Shown here: one piece after another, positions 43,135 through 51,482 of the stretch
Numbering within the stretch: the first letter of the stretch is position 1
How the letters are laid out: each line of letters opens with the position of its first letter
Source: an uncultured Muribaculaceae bacterium
GTDB taxonomy: Bacteria; Bacteroidota; Bacteroidia; Bacteroidales; Muribaculaceae
DNA: 64,000 nt
Assembly: GCA_910579105.1 (NCBI GenBank)
Contig: CAJTRT010000001.1
Location: 1-64,000 of the forward strand
Direction of reading: 5' to 3'
The notes under the pieces: generated by a model
What the model was told of the DNA's origin: nothing
Seen by the model: the letters and a program-made list of their open reading frames with translations, nothing else
Databases searched by the model: none
Position numbers and translations under genes: made by a program

Positions 43135-44082
43135 TTATTTTAATTGGGGCATTACGTTCGGGATGTTATTTTTAAGCAGGGGCAGGATGCCGCAGAATCT
43201 TGGCATATACTTCCGTAACGCTATTATAATCGGAATCTCGAGCAGTACGCCTGTCGTGAACAGGACGATAGGAGGCAGATTGGCGTTAATCCGCTCCAAT
43301 GTCACAAATATATATAGATGGGTTCCCAAGATTATTAGCGAGTAGCGGCCGAAGAATTGTAGGAATCGGCTGCGTATACTTTTTGAAATCAGTATTACTC
43401 CAGTCGAACCAGCGAGGGCCATCGCGATGACCAACGACCAGTAATCATCGAGCATGTTGCCTCTATAAAAAACGTCCGGCTTGTCAAACGACCAAATCAT
43501 ATGACAAAGCATAAGCATTATCCCCCCCAATGGTATCAAAAACGTGCGTTTCCAGCGTGCGGTAATTCCTGATTTTGCCAAATACCCTAACAGGAAGAAT
43601 GACGTGCCTGTAACGGCGGAACATAGGAACAAGAAATTATCAACCCCTGACCTCGACAGCCAATAACCCGCTATCGAGAATAACAAGGCCACAGATGCCA
43701 GCCATATTATCTTTTTCGACACCTTGAAGATGGCGTAGCTGATGAGCTGTATTTCAAACAGACAGAGGATAAACCACGTAGTTGTTGGAAGCGACGAATT
43801 TACATAGCAGTCGATAAGAGAGCTGTCGTGACTCAGAAAATACCATAAGTCATAAACCAGTTTGGGCGATTCGAAGAAGATATATGGAATCAAGAGCGTG
43901 TTTACTTTCTTCATCAGGAATTGCTTGAATGGCAAATCCGCTTTGAAAAATACACCAGAAAGCAGGAAAAAGAGGGGCATTTCGAATGTGGCCATCCATT
44001 GCTGGTGAAAGCCGCTATGCAGCCCCATCACCAGCAATATGCCGATTCCCTTGGCAATGTCAATGTCAGGATTTCGAGCCAT
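43135..44082 (-). CDS. Acyltransferase family 3, in frame (phase-ON) with an internal G7 tract
   Basis: A 315-aa membrane acyltransferase that probably O-acetylates the glycan. It starts MARNPDIDIAKGIGILLVMG with the catalytic-type His in LHSGFHQQW, has FEMPLFFLLSGVFFKADLPF, and about nine further helices; near residue 190 FLIPLGGIMLMLCHMIW is encoded across seven G (43522-43528), here in frame. Loss or gain of one G would cut the protein in the middle. It is the only one of the locus's three acyltransferases that is intact. Confidence 0.88.
   Translation of the reverse strand: MARNPDIDIAKGIGILLVMGLHSGFHQQWMATFEMPLFFLLSGVFFKADLPFKQFLMKKVNTLLIPYIFFESPKLVYDLWYFLSHDSSLIDCYVNSSLPTTTWFILCLFEIQLISYAIFKVSKKIIWLASVALLFSIAGYWLSRSGVDNFLFLCSAVTGTSFFLLGYLAKSGITARWKRTFLIPLGGIMLMLCHMIWSFDKPDVFYRGNMLDDYWSLVIAMALAGSTGVILISKSIRSRFLQFFGRYSLIILGTHLYIFVTLERINANLPPIVLFTTGVLLEIPIIIALRKYMPRFCGILPLLKNNIPNVMPQLK
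43522..43528. repeat. C7 (coding-strand G7) tract inside an intact acyltransferase
   Basis: Seven C on plus, encoding Leu-Gly-Gly-Ile in frame. Mid-gene position. Confidence 0.8.
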
Positions 44083-44138
44083 ATAGTTTATTGGTGATAG
44101 TTTGATAGGAATTGCTGTTGTCTCAATTTAACTAGACC

Positions 44139-45338
44139 TTATTCCGTAGCCGGGGCTAATAGCTTGTTAAATAAATCCTCCCAGCGGTCGGCTATTGCCT
44201 GCACGGAAAATCGGTTTACTGAAATTCTGGCATTTTCAGACAATTGATTCCTATACGATTCATCTTCTATGAGCTTTGTTAACTTAGTGATGTATTCTTG
44301 TTCATCAAACGGTGTGACGAGTTCGCCGTTGTAACCTGACTGGATGATTTCAGATGCTGATGCGAAACTATCGTATGCGATTGGTACGGCGCCACATTGC
44401 ATCGCCTCTGTTAAAACCATTCCCCAACCTTCATGAGGGCTTGTCATACAGGCTATGCTTGCTTCCTGTTGGTAGGGTAATGGGTTTTGGAATCCGAGTA
44501 ATTTGAAATTCGGAATATCTGCTACAATCTGCTTAATTCGGTCTGTGCGCATCGTATTCCCGTAGCCAATCATGTTGAAAGTCCAATCAGGATATTTGGC
44601 GAATAGTTTCTTCCAAATCAAGGCTGCCTTATCCTCTCCTTTTTGGGCGCCGAAGAGGCCGACGAAAAGAATGTGTTTCTTTTTTTCTGCACGGGTAGCT
44701 TCTAGTTGCGTCTCTGTATAAGGATTGGGATTTCCTATAAAAGATATTTTTTTTTCGATGCCGGGACAAATATCAGTCAATTCTGGCAGAAATTTATCAG
44801 AAAGCGCTACAACGTGGTCTGTAAGTTCCAACATACCGCGGTATGAGCTTGTCATCCTGGTGTATAGATTTCTTCTCGTTCGAGGGTACAGGACAATACG
44901 TGCAATTCTTTTAAGGTGATCCTTCATACTTGGACCTCGGAGCGGAACTACCCCAAGATTCCATAAATTACGATATGTCCCCGTATCATATGTATGGATT
45001 ACGGAGATGCGCTTCGCTTTCGAGCTGCCGACATTCAGCCAAAGTGGATACTCGGCAAAATTCCCACCTTGGTCGATGATTATGTCTATTTTGTTGTCTA
45101 ACAGGAATTTGTGGTAGAATTTAATGTTCTTTTCCGATAGGAGTTCTTTTGACGGAAGATATGTGAGCTTGGCCGGATAGTCAAATTCATGCTTGATGGT
45201 TATTCCGCTTTCAAATATCAGATAGAATACCTCATGACCGCGTTTTTGAAATTCGCGGGTCAATGTGTCGGTCACTCTTCCGATTCCGCCCTTGTTTGGA
45301 TGAAACGGAGTGATATAGCAGAAAGCGATTCTCTTCAT
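44139..45338 (-). CDS. Glycosyltransferase family 4
   Basis: A 399-aa GT-B enzyme: MKRIAFCYITPFHPNKGGIG with RVTDTLTREFQKRGHEVFYL, LVHT-type acceptor loop RISVIHTYDTGTYRNLWNLG, donor half HILFVGLFGAQKGEDKAALI, and EX7E motif HEGWGMVLTEAMQCGAVPIA followed by YDSFASASEII. It is a clear paralogue of the GT4 at 48490 (shared RVTD-LTRE opening and EGWGMVLTEA...YDS), so one may have arisen by duplication. Overlaps the preceding GT2 stop by 4 bases. Confidence 0.92.
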   Translation of the reverse strand: MKRIAFCYITPFHPNKGGIGRVTDTLTREFQKRGHEVFYLIFESGITIKHEFDYPAKLTYLPSKELLSEKNIKFYHKFLLDNKIDIIIDQGGNFAEYPLWLNVGSSKAKRISVIHTYDTGTYRNLWNLGVVPLRGPSMKDHLKRIARIVLYPRTRRNLYTRMTSSYRGMLELTDHVVALSDKFLPELTDICPGIEKKISFIGNPNPYTETQLEATRAEKKKHILFVGLFGAQKGEDKAALIWKKLFAKYPDWTFNMIGYGNTMRTDRIKQIVADIPNFKLLGFQNPLPYQQEASIACMTSPHEGWGMVLTEAMQCGAVPIAYDSFASASEIIQSGYNGELVTPFDEQEYITKLTKLIEDESYRNQLSENARISVNRFSVQAIADRWEDLFNKLLAPATE

Positions 45339-46336
45339 ATTTCAAAAATCTTATAAAGATTGATACCAGTGAGCCGCCATATCTTAATCGGTGAAATTCC
45401 GAATTTTGTATTCGTTATGCCGGATTTCCGATAAAGAGTGGAGTGGTTCGCGCGTATGAATTTGTCATATTCTCTGAGTTTGGACTTTATGCCAGCCTCA
45501 TTGCCGCACATTTTTGGGTTAAGCATCAGTTTGTAGGCGAATACGGTCATGTGGAGCGTGTCCTCGTTCAAATAATTTTTAGTGTTTGCCGGGGTGGTTT
45601 CGCTCAGTGACGCGTTTATCCGGATCAGCTTTTTTGAAACGTTTATGTAGTCGTCGATATGGCGCCTATAGCCTGTTACGCTGATACTTTGGCCTTCCCG
45701 GCCGATAAGGTATCGATATATGCTTAGCTTGCTGACGTATATGGTTCTGACATATGGTAACGGAGAGTTTATGTAGTCTATGTCGCCGTAAAACCTATCC
45801 CATATGACGATGTTGTTATCCTTTAAAAGGGATGTGCGATACGTTACTGAATGTATCGTTTTGGAGAAACCGCCGTTTCGCTCTATGTATTCTTCAAGAG
45901 GCATAACCATGCCGGAAAGAGCCGGATCATATATCTTTTCGGCGAGTAATCGGCCATCTTCATCAATCTCGATAAACGGTGTCAGGAGTATGTCCGCGTC
46001 GACGCTTTCAAGCTCATCGAGATATTTCTCAAGATTCCTCGTATCAAAAGAATCGTCGGAGTCAAGCGATTTGTAATATTTTCCGGTGGCTTCCTTTATC
46101 GATAGGTTTATACCCGATCCCCATCCGCCATTGGGCTTGTCGATTACCCGGACTGATTCAGGAAACCGCTGTTCATATGCCCTGGCGATTTCAAGGGAGC
46201 GGTCTTTGGAGCCATCGTTGACGACGATTATCTCAACCTTGTCGAGATCGCGGATGCCGGTCACGCTGGAGAGGCATCGGTCAAGATACTTCTCCATATT
46301 ATAGACCGGAATGCCGATTGTCAGAATCTTTCCCAT
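45335..46336 (-). CDS. Glycosyltransferase family 2
   Basis: A 333-aa GT-A enzyme: MGKILTIGIPVYNMEKYLDR, VEIIVVNDGSKDRSLEIA, and YYKSLDSDDSFDTRNLEKYL with the DSDD metal site. C-terminal half has FYGDIDYINSPLPYVRTIYV and a basic helical end. The N-terminal variant 'TIGIPVYNMEKYLDRCL' is common in Firmicute and Bacteroidetes capsule loci. Start at 46336 overlaps the end of glf by 16 bases; ends in ATGA with the next GT4. Confidence 0.92.
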   Translation of the reverse strand: MGKILTIGIPVYNMEKYLDRCLSSVTGIRDLDKVEIIVVNDGSKDRSLEIARAYEQRFPESVRVIDKPNGGWGSGINLSIKEATGKYYKSLDSDDSFDTRNLEKYLDELESVDADILLTPFIEIDEDGRLLAEKIYDPALSGMVMPLEEYIERNGGFSKTIHSVTYRTSLLKDNNIVIWDRFYGDIDYINSPLPYVRTIYVSKLSIYRYLIGREGQSISVTGYRRHIDDYINVSKKLIRINASLSETTPANTKNYLNEDTLHMTVFAYKLMLNPKMCGNEAGIKSKLREYDKFIRANHSTLYRKSGITNTKFGISPIKIWRLTGINLYKIFEI

Positions 46337-47466
46337 TGTTTAAAAGCCTGATTAATTATAGGAGCCATGTCGTAGTACTTATATTCAGCCAGCCGTCCTC
46401 CGAATATGACATTCGGTTCCCGGTCGGCAAGTTCCTTATATCGCTTGTAAGTTTCCTGGTTTTTCTCATCGTTGACAGGATAGAACGGCTCCATGCCGTC
46501 AGTCCATTCCGTTGAGTACTCTCTTGAAATGACGGTATGGGGGTTGGAATATACGTCATCGCCAAACGCCTCGAAGTGCTTGTGCTCGATTATGCGTGTG
46601 AACGGGATATCCGCGGATGTGTAATTCACGACGGCGTTTCCCTGATAGTTAGGCTCGTTTATGATTTCGGTTTCAAACTTTACCGTGCGATATTCAAGTC
46701 TGCCAAAACGGTAGCCGTAATATTCGTCGATTTTGCCGGTAAATACTATTTTGTCCGCGATAGATGCCCAGTAATGCCTGTTTTGGAAAAAGTCCGTCCC
46801 GAGTTTCAATTCACTTCCCTCGAGCAAGCGGTCGATGAGTTTGTTATAGCCTCCGATCGGAATGCCCTGGTACGCGTCGTTGAAATAATTGTTGTCAAAT
46901 GTCAGTCTTACCGGAAGCCGGCGGATGATGAATGCCGGTAGCTGGTCGCAGGGGCGTCCCCATTGCTTTTCAGTATATCCCTTGATCAGAAGCTCGTAAA
47001 TGTCGTTGCCTACCAGCGATATGGCCTGTTCTTCTAAATTTCGGGCTTCGTATATACCGGCTTTACTCATACGTTCAATGGCATCCCCGCGTTGCTCGTC
47101 AATTTTGGCTTTGGCTTCTGAGGGTGTTTTTACGCCCCACATTTTGTAGAACGTGTTCATGTTGAACGGCAGGTTATACAGGTTTCCGTCAGGAGCTGCT
47201 GCGACTGGGCTGTTTGTGTAGCGATTAAAGGGTACAATCGAGTTTACGAAGTCCCATACCCGTTTGTCCGATGTGTGGAATATGTGCGCGCCATATTTAT
47301 GGACATTGATTCCTTCAATGTTTTCACAGTAGATGTTACCCCCGGCGTGCAGGCGTTTGTCAATCACCAGGCATCGTTTTCCGGCATCGGTGGCAAGACG
47401 TGCGAACGTCGCTCCGAACAGACCGGAGCCGACTATTAGAAAATCATATTTCTTGTTTGCGCTCAT
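46321..47466 (-). CDS. glf: UDP-galactopyranose mutase
   Basis: Flavoenzyme (381 aa) that converts UDP-galactopyranose to UDP-galactofuranose in the cytoplasm. FAD-binding opening YDFLIVGSGLFGATFARLA, then CLVIDKRLHAGGNIYCENIE, NVHKYGAHIFHTSDKRVWDF (substrate-site His), KGYTEKQWGRPCDQLP, DEYYGYRFGRLEYRTVKFE and GRLAEYKYYDMAPIINQA with the conserved Arg and Tyr. ATG 47466 (MSANKKYDF) is preferred; 47481 would add five residues. It implies galactofuranose in the polymer and that at least one GT2 here is a galactofuranosyltransferase. Confidence 0.96.
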   Translation of the reverse strand: MSANKKYDFLIVGSGLFGATFARLATDAGKRCLVIDKRLHAGGNIYCENIEGINVHKYGAHIFHTSDKRVWDFVNSIVPFNRYTNSPVAAAPDGNLYNLPFNMNTFYKMWGVKTPSEAKAKIDEQRGDAIERMSKAGIYEARNLEEQAISLVGNDIYELLIKGYTEKQWGRPCDQLPAFIIRRLPVRLTFDNNYFNDAYQGIPIGGYNKLIDRLLEGSELKLGTDFFQNRHYWASIADKIVFTGKIDEYYGYRFGRLEYRTVKFETEIINEPNYQGNAVVNYTSADIPFTRIIEHKHFEAFGDDVYSNPHTVISREYSTEWTDGMEPFYPVNDEKNQETYKRYKELADREPNVIFGGRLAEYKYYDMAPIINQAFKQWERF

Positions 47467-47502
47467 GCGAATAATGGGCATTATGTTATACCTGGATATG
47501 AA

Positions 47503-48480
47503 TTATGAGGTGAAGTATCTGTGTTTGGGCGTAATAAGATGTCTACGAACTAATCCAACCATTCTTTCTAAATAGTCCAATATCATACGGAATAGTGGAT
47601 TCGTGACGTTGTATTCAATATGGTTGAATACGGGGAGCCGAATGTTTTGGCACTCTTCGTAATAGCGAAGCCGTTCCGGGATATAACAGTTTTTGGACTC
47701 TTTGGGTAATATCCATGTTTTCCTCCACTGACTGTGATATGCTTGGGATAGGTTAAGTGCTATCTCATAAGCATATTCCGATTGGCATTCCAATGGTATT
47801 GAATCAATGAATTCTTTGAAATATGCGTTAGTATATTCCCAAGAGCCTTTTTGGGTCTTCATAAGCGATTTCGGGTTTATGTAGTTGCGACAGACATAAA
47901 CTATCTCTCGCCGGAATGCGACCGTGCCCGTCAGATTGAAGGCTATGCGGATGTTCATAATCCAGTCCTCGCCGCTCCTAATATTAGACGGTATATCAAA
48001 GACGTTCGGCGTAAATAAACTGCGATGGAATAGTTTGCAACATGGTCCTGTGTTATATTCTTGTAGAAGCGACGCCCGGCGGTACTCTTCCAGACCGATG
48101 GTTTGTGAATAGTATTTCCATCCGTCGTGGTGCGAATAGATGTATATCAAGTTATTACCTTTTTCCACGCAATTGGTGAAAGTTTCGACAGCGTTCGGTT
48201 CCAGACAGTCGTCCGCGTCAAGGAATGTGATCCACTCCCCCGAGGCGGAGGCAACTCCTCGGCCTCTTGCCGCGGATGGTCCTTGGTTTTCCTGACGTAG
48301 GACTTGTATGCGATTGTCTAACCGTTCGTATCTTGATGCCACTTCGAACGTGTCGTCAGAACTGCCATCATCAACTATAACCAATTGCCAGTTCCCTTGT
48401 GATTGCGTGATGAGGCTTTCAATCGCATCCGCTATGAACGCGCCAGCGTTATAAGCCGGCATTATGACACTTATCTTCAC
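47503..48480 (-). CDS. Glycosyltransferase family 2
   Basis: A 325-aa GT-A enzyme: MKISVIMPAYNAGAFIADAI, LVIVDDGSSDDTFEVA, AARGRGVASASGEWITFLDA with DADD metal site, and NIRSGEDWIMNIRIAFNL as acceptor-side ED motif. C-terminal region has amphipathic basic helices that may touch the membrane. The sequence around it is visibly AT-rich. Upstream neighbour GT4 ends 9 bases before its start. Confidence 0.92.
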   Translation of the reverse strand: MKISVIMPAYNAGAFIADAIESLITQSQGNWQLVIVDDGSSDDTFEVASRYERLDNRIQVLRQENQGPSAARGRGVASASGEWITFLDADDCLEPNAVETFTNCVEKGNNLIYIYSHHDGWKYYSQTIGLEEYRRASLLQEYNTGPCCKLFHRSLFTPNVFDIPSNIRSGEDWIMNIRIAFNLTGTVAFRREIVYVCRNYINPKSLMKTQKGSWEYTNAYFKEFIDSIPLECQSEYAYEIALNLSQAYHSQWRKTWILPKESKNCYIPERLRYYEECQNIRLPVFNHIEYNVTNPLFRMILDYLERMVGLVRRHLITPKHRYFTS

Positions 48481-48489
48481 TGTGAGTCG

Positions 48490-49647
48490 CTAAATAATCT
48501 CTCTGAGCAATTCCTCCCACCGGTTTACCACGCTCTCTATCGAATATCGGTTGGCAGTCTCATATCCCTTTTCCCGTATGTCGAGTAAAAGAGTTTCGTT
48601 GGTGGCAAGACAATGTATTTTCTTCGCATATTCGAGAGTGTCATACGGAGCCACGAGTTGCGCTTCGGTCCCGATTATGTCTCTTACAGAAGCATAACTG
48701 TCGAAGGCGATTGGAACGGTCCCCTGAGAAGCGGCCTCGGTGAGTACCATTCCCCATCCCTCACTACTACTACTACTGAGAATTTTAGAGATTCTGTAAT
48801 ATGGAAGAGAGTTTTTTGCCCCTGGAAATTTAATGCGCGGCAGTCCCTTGGCTTTATCTTTTACAGAGTCAAGCGCGGGGCCCTCGCCAAGCATTATCAA
48901 TTCCCATCCGGGAATCATCTTATGGGCTTTGCCCCATATCTCTACCATAAGGTCTGGACGCTTTTGTCGGAAATCCATACGGCCTACCCACAGGATTATG
49001 TCCCTCTTCTCCGAGCAATCTTTGTTGACCGGAAAAGAAATGGGATTTGGAATAGCGCTTAGCTTCTCGTCCGGGAATCCTGGTGCGATGCTGCGAAAAG
49101 CGGGAATGAATTTGTCGCTCAAAAGGACAACTTTTTCGCAATGTGTCCCCCAATAGGTATAGAGGTCATTCAGATATCGCTTGAGCTGTCTCCGCCTTAT
49201 GGGAAAAGCGAAGAAACGGTATATTCGCTTTAACTTCTCAAGGGCAAGTCGGTTTCGGAGCCTCATTTGCTCCATAAACAGGCTGTCAAGTCCGTAACGA
49301 GGATCGAAATGTATGGTTGTGACTGATTTGCACCCTGCGGGAACGTTGACGAAATTCCGACAAGTGCCCATTACTCCCCCCTGATTGATTACTACATCTA
49401 TGCCCTTGGCCCTTATGTATTTCTGAAATATCTGCACTCCGTTATCAGAGAGCAATACATCTTCTGGAATATAAAAAGTTTCTTCGGCCGGGTTGTCAAA
49501 CGATTGGTCGGTATCCCGTTTGACAGAGTAAATATAGTATATTGTGTGCCCTCTCTTACTCAATTCTCGGGTAAGGATGTCAGTCACGCGTTCCGTGCCC
49601 CCGACATTTGGATTAAAAAGCCAAGTAAACGCGAATGCTATCTTCAT
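48490..49647 (-). CDS. Glycosyltransferase family 4
   Basis: A 385-aa GT-B enzyme: MKIAFAFTWLFNPNVGGTER then VTDILTRELSKRGHTIYYIY, acceptor loop SVTTIHFDPRYGLDSLF, donor half DIILWVGRMDFRQKRPDLMV, and motif SEGWGMVLTEAASQGTVPIA followed by FDSYAS. I chose ATG 49647; the in-frame ATG at 49680 would overlap the flippase gene. Paralogue of the GT4 at 44139. A C6 run at 49375-49380 encodes Gly-Gly-Val in frame and is near the length where slippage starts. Confidence 0.9.
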   Translation of the reverse strand: MKIAFAFTWLFNPNVGGTERVTDILTRELSKRGHTIYYIYSVKRDTDQSFDNPAEETFYIPEDVLLSDNGVQIFQKYIRAKGIDVVINQGGVMGTCRNFVNVPAGCKSVTTIHFDPRYGLDSLFMEQMRLRNRLALEKLKRIYRFFAFPIRRRQLKRYLNDLYTYWGTHCEKVVLLSDKFIPAFRSIAPGFPDEKLSAIPNPISFPVNKDCSEKRDIILWVGRMDFRQKRPDLMVEIWGKAHKMIPGWELIMLGEGPALDSVKDKAKGLPRIKFPGAKNSLPYYRISKILSSSSSEGWGMVLTEAASQGTVPIAFDSYASVRDIIGTEAQLVAPYDTLEYAKKIHCLATNETLLLDIREKGYETANRYSIESVVNRWEELLREII

Positions 49648-49676
49648 GGGAAATGAGAGAGTAATTCTGTTTGGAA

Positions 49677-51242
49677 TCAAACTCGATTCTTATGGATCAT
49701 TCTACTGGCCAACCTTCTGGCACCCGGTATGAAGATATATAGTAATGAACCGTAAATGGCAATGAAGCAGAAAGAGGACACCAGTCCGTACACACACCAG
49801 TTCAAAACGTTTTTGGAAGGGTCTATATATAGCGCTTTCCCCAATAACATATATGTGAGTACCATCCCGGCAGCTGTAACAATGTAATATTTCAGCAGAT
49901 TGAGCCAATAGGTCACTATGGTAGTTTTAAAACCTTTGGCATAAAGAAAAATAGGTTTCCATCCCCAGACGATTACCATCAAACTTAATATTCCGCCGAA
50001 TAACACGCCGTTCAATCCAAAGAAGTATCCCGCACAGATTGCGCCAGATAAGAATATGGCTGATTCTGCAATGGGAGCCCATGTGTCATAGAATAATCCG
50101 TAGCCATAGATAAATTGATCAACTGTGGTTCTGGATGACATAATGAAATAGCGTGTTAGAATCAGCAGGATTGTCGCCGTCGGAAGCATGTAATCAGCTC
50201 CGAGCCACAAGGTTATAAATGGATTAATAAGCAAAAATAGTTCGAAAGCGCAAAATGCGGTTATAAATATCTGAATTGAAAATAACTCCCAAAATACATA
50301 TATAGCCTTTTTTGTATTTCCCTCAGCGATTAAATTCCCCACGCTCGCGCCTGTGCTGCTAATCACATTAGAGAACAATCCACTGAACTTGTCAACGATT
50401 AAGGTATAGTTGCCATAGAAAGCCACTATCTGGAGGTTTACGAAAGCGTAGATTAGGAACGGAGTAGTTTGGAATTGGACGAAACTGGAGATTTTATGGA
50501 CGAAGAGTTGTTTAGTGTATTTGATTACCTCGGGGTATTTTTTGAATAGCGCTTTGCCTTGGGAGATTTCGGTCTTCAGCCAGGGGTAGGTCTGGTTGAT
50601 TTTCCAGTTGAGAATGAAGGAGTAGATGATGCCGAAGGCGAATTCGATGGCGACCCAGAGGTAGAAGTTGCCAGTGTAGTAGGCAAGGGCCATCTGTATG
50701 ATGGTCTTGACGATGTTCATCGTCTGGAAGTAGGCGGTGACCACATAGTTGCGCTGGTCTGCTCCGAGGAGGTTCTGCCGGTAGTTTATGAAGTAGCCGA
50801 TCAGCGAGGAGCCGAGGAACGCGTAGTAGGCGAAATATATCAGCGGGAGGTGGAAGCCGGTATCCCTATCGGGAAATATCAACGGGAGGAAGCAGGAGAG
50901 GATTATGCCGCTGCCGAGGATTATCAGGCCGATCCATCGGTAGAGATAGCCCATGACCGAGATAATTTCGTTGATTTTGGTTTGGTCGCGGTCGAAGAGG
51001 GGCTTGTAGAGGACGTATCCGATTGCCGAGCCGATGCCGAGTTCTGCGAGATTGAGGAAGCCGAGAAGGTTTTGCAACGTGCCGGTGAGGCCCACGAAAT
51101 CGGCACCGAGACAGTCGAGGAATATTTTGCGGGAGAAGAAGCTCAGGCAGAGCGTCAGGAAGTAGAAGATGAGGTTGACGCGCGCGTTGAGCAGCGTCTT
51201 CTTCACCCTTGATTCCCGTTGTGTTGTCTCTGCCACTGCCAT
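49677..51242 (-). CDS. wzx: Polysaccharide flippase Wzx (MATE/MVF-type)
   Basis: A 521-aa inner-membrane exporter of lipid-linked repeat units with about 12-14 hydrophobic segments. Opening: TLLNARVNLIFYFLTLCLSF then FSRKIFLDCLGADFVGLTGT and LQNLLGFLNLAELGIGSAIG, the pattern of the capsular polysaccharide exporter group in Bacteroidetes. Later EVIKYTKQLFVHKISSFVQF and GDNYTLI-like FYGNYTLIVDKF. Oddity: the 5' part (50550-51242) is as GC-rich as core genes while the 3' part is AT-rich, a likely recombination join inside the gene. A REP-like pair separates it from wzc. Confidence 0.92.
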   Translation of the reverse strand: MAVAETTQRESRVKKTLLNARVNLIFYFLTLCLSFFSRKIFLDCLGADFVGLTGTLQNLLGFLNLAELGIGSAIGYVLYKPLFDRDQTKINEIISVMGYLYRWIGLIILGSGIILSCFLPLIFPDRDTGFHLPLIYFAYYAFLGSSLIGYFINYRQNLLGADQRNYVVTAYFQTMNIVKTIIQMALAYYTGNFYLWVAIEFAFGIIYSFILNWKINQTYPWLKTEISQGKALFKKYPEVIKYTKQLFVHKISSFVQFQTTPFLIYAFVNLQIVAFYGNYTLIVDKFSGLFSNVISSTGASVGNLIAEGNTKKAIYVFWELFSIQIFITAFCAFELFLLINPFITLWLGADYMLPTATILLILTRYFIMSSRTTVDQFIYGYGLFYDTWAPIAESAIFLSGAICAGYFFGLNGVLFGGILSLMVIVWGWKPIFLYAKGFKTTIVTYWLNLLKYYIVTAAGMVLTYMLLGKALYIDPSKNVLNWCVYGLVSSFCFIAIYGSLLYIFIPGARRLASRMIHKNRV

Positions 51243-51333
51243 ATATGGATTAGGTATGAATCGCCTTCTTTGGGATGCGGTAACTCTGAGATTCCGATTT
51301 CGGTTTTGTGGAAGCGAGGCGGATTCCCTGATC

Positions 51334-51414
51334 GTAGGGACGCACGGCTCGTGCGTACGAATAGCGAAGCTGATAATCAGTTGGTTCCCGGACGCACGAG
51401 CCGTGCGTCCCTAC
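51334..51414. repeat. REP/BIME-like inverted palindrome pair, copy 3
   Basis: Perfect 23-bp inverted arms (51334-51356 and 51392-51414) beginning GTAGGGACGCACG and each containing ACGCACG-GCT-CGTGCGT. Compared with copies 1 and 2 the stem bases differ on both sides in a compensating way, so the hairpin is conserved rather than the sequence. It fills the 240-base gap between wzc and wzx. Confidence 0.8.
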
Positions 51415-51482
51415 TATTTATGTGGAAAACCAGTTAGGCGCCCCCGGTTAATTTTGTGAAATGTTGAGATTAGGGGTTGGGT

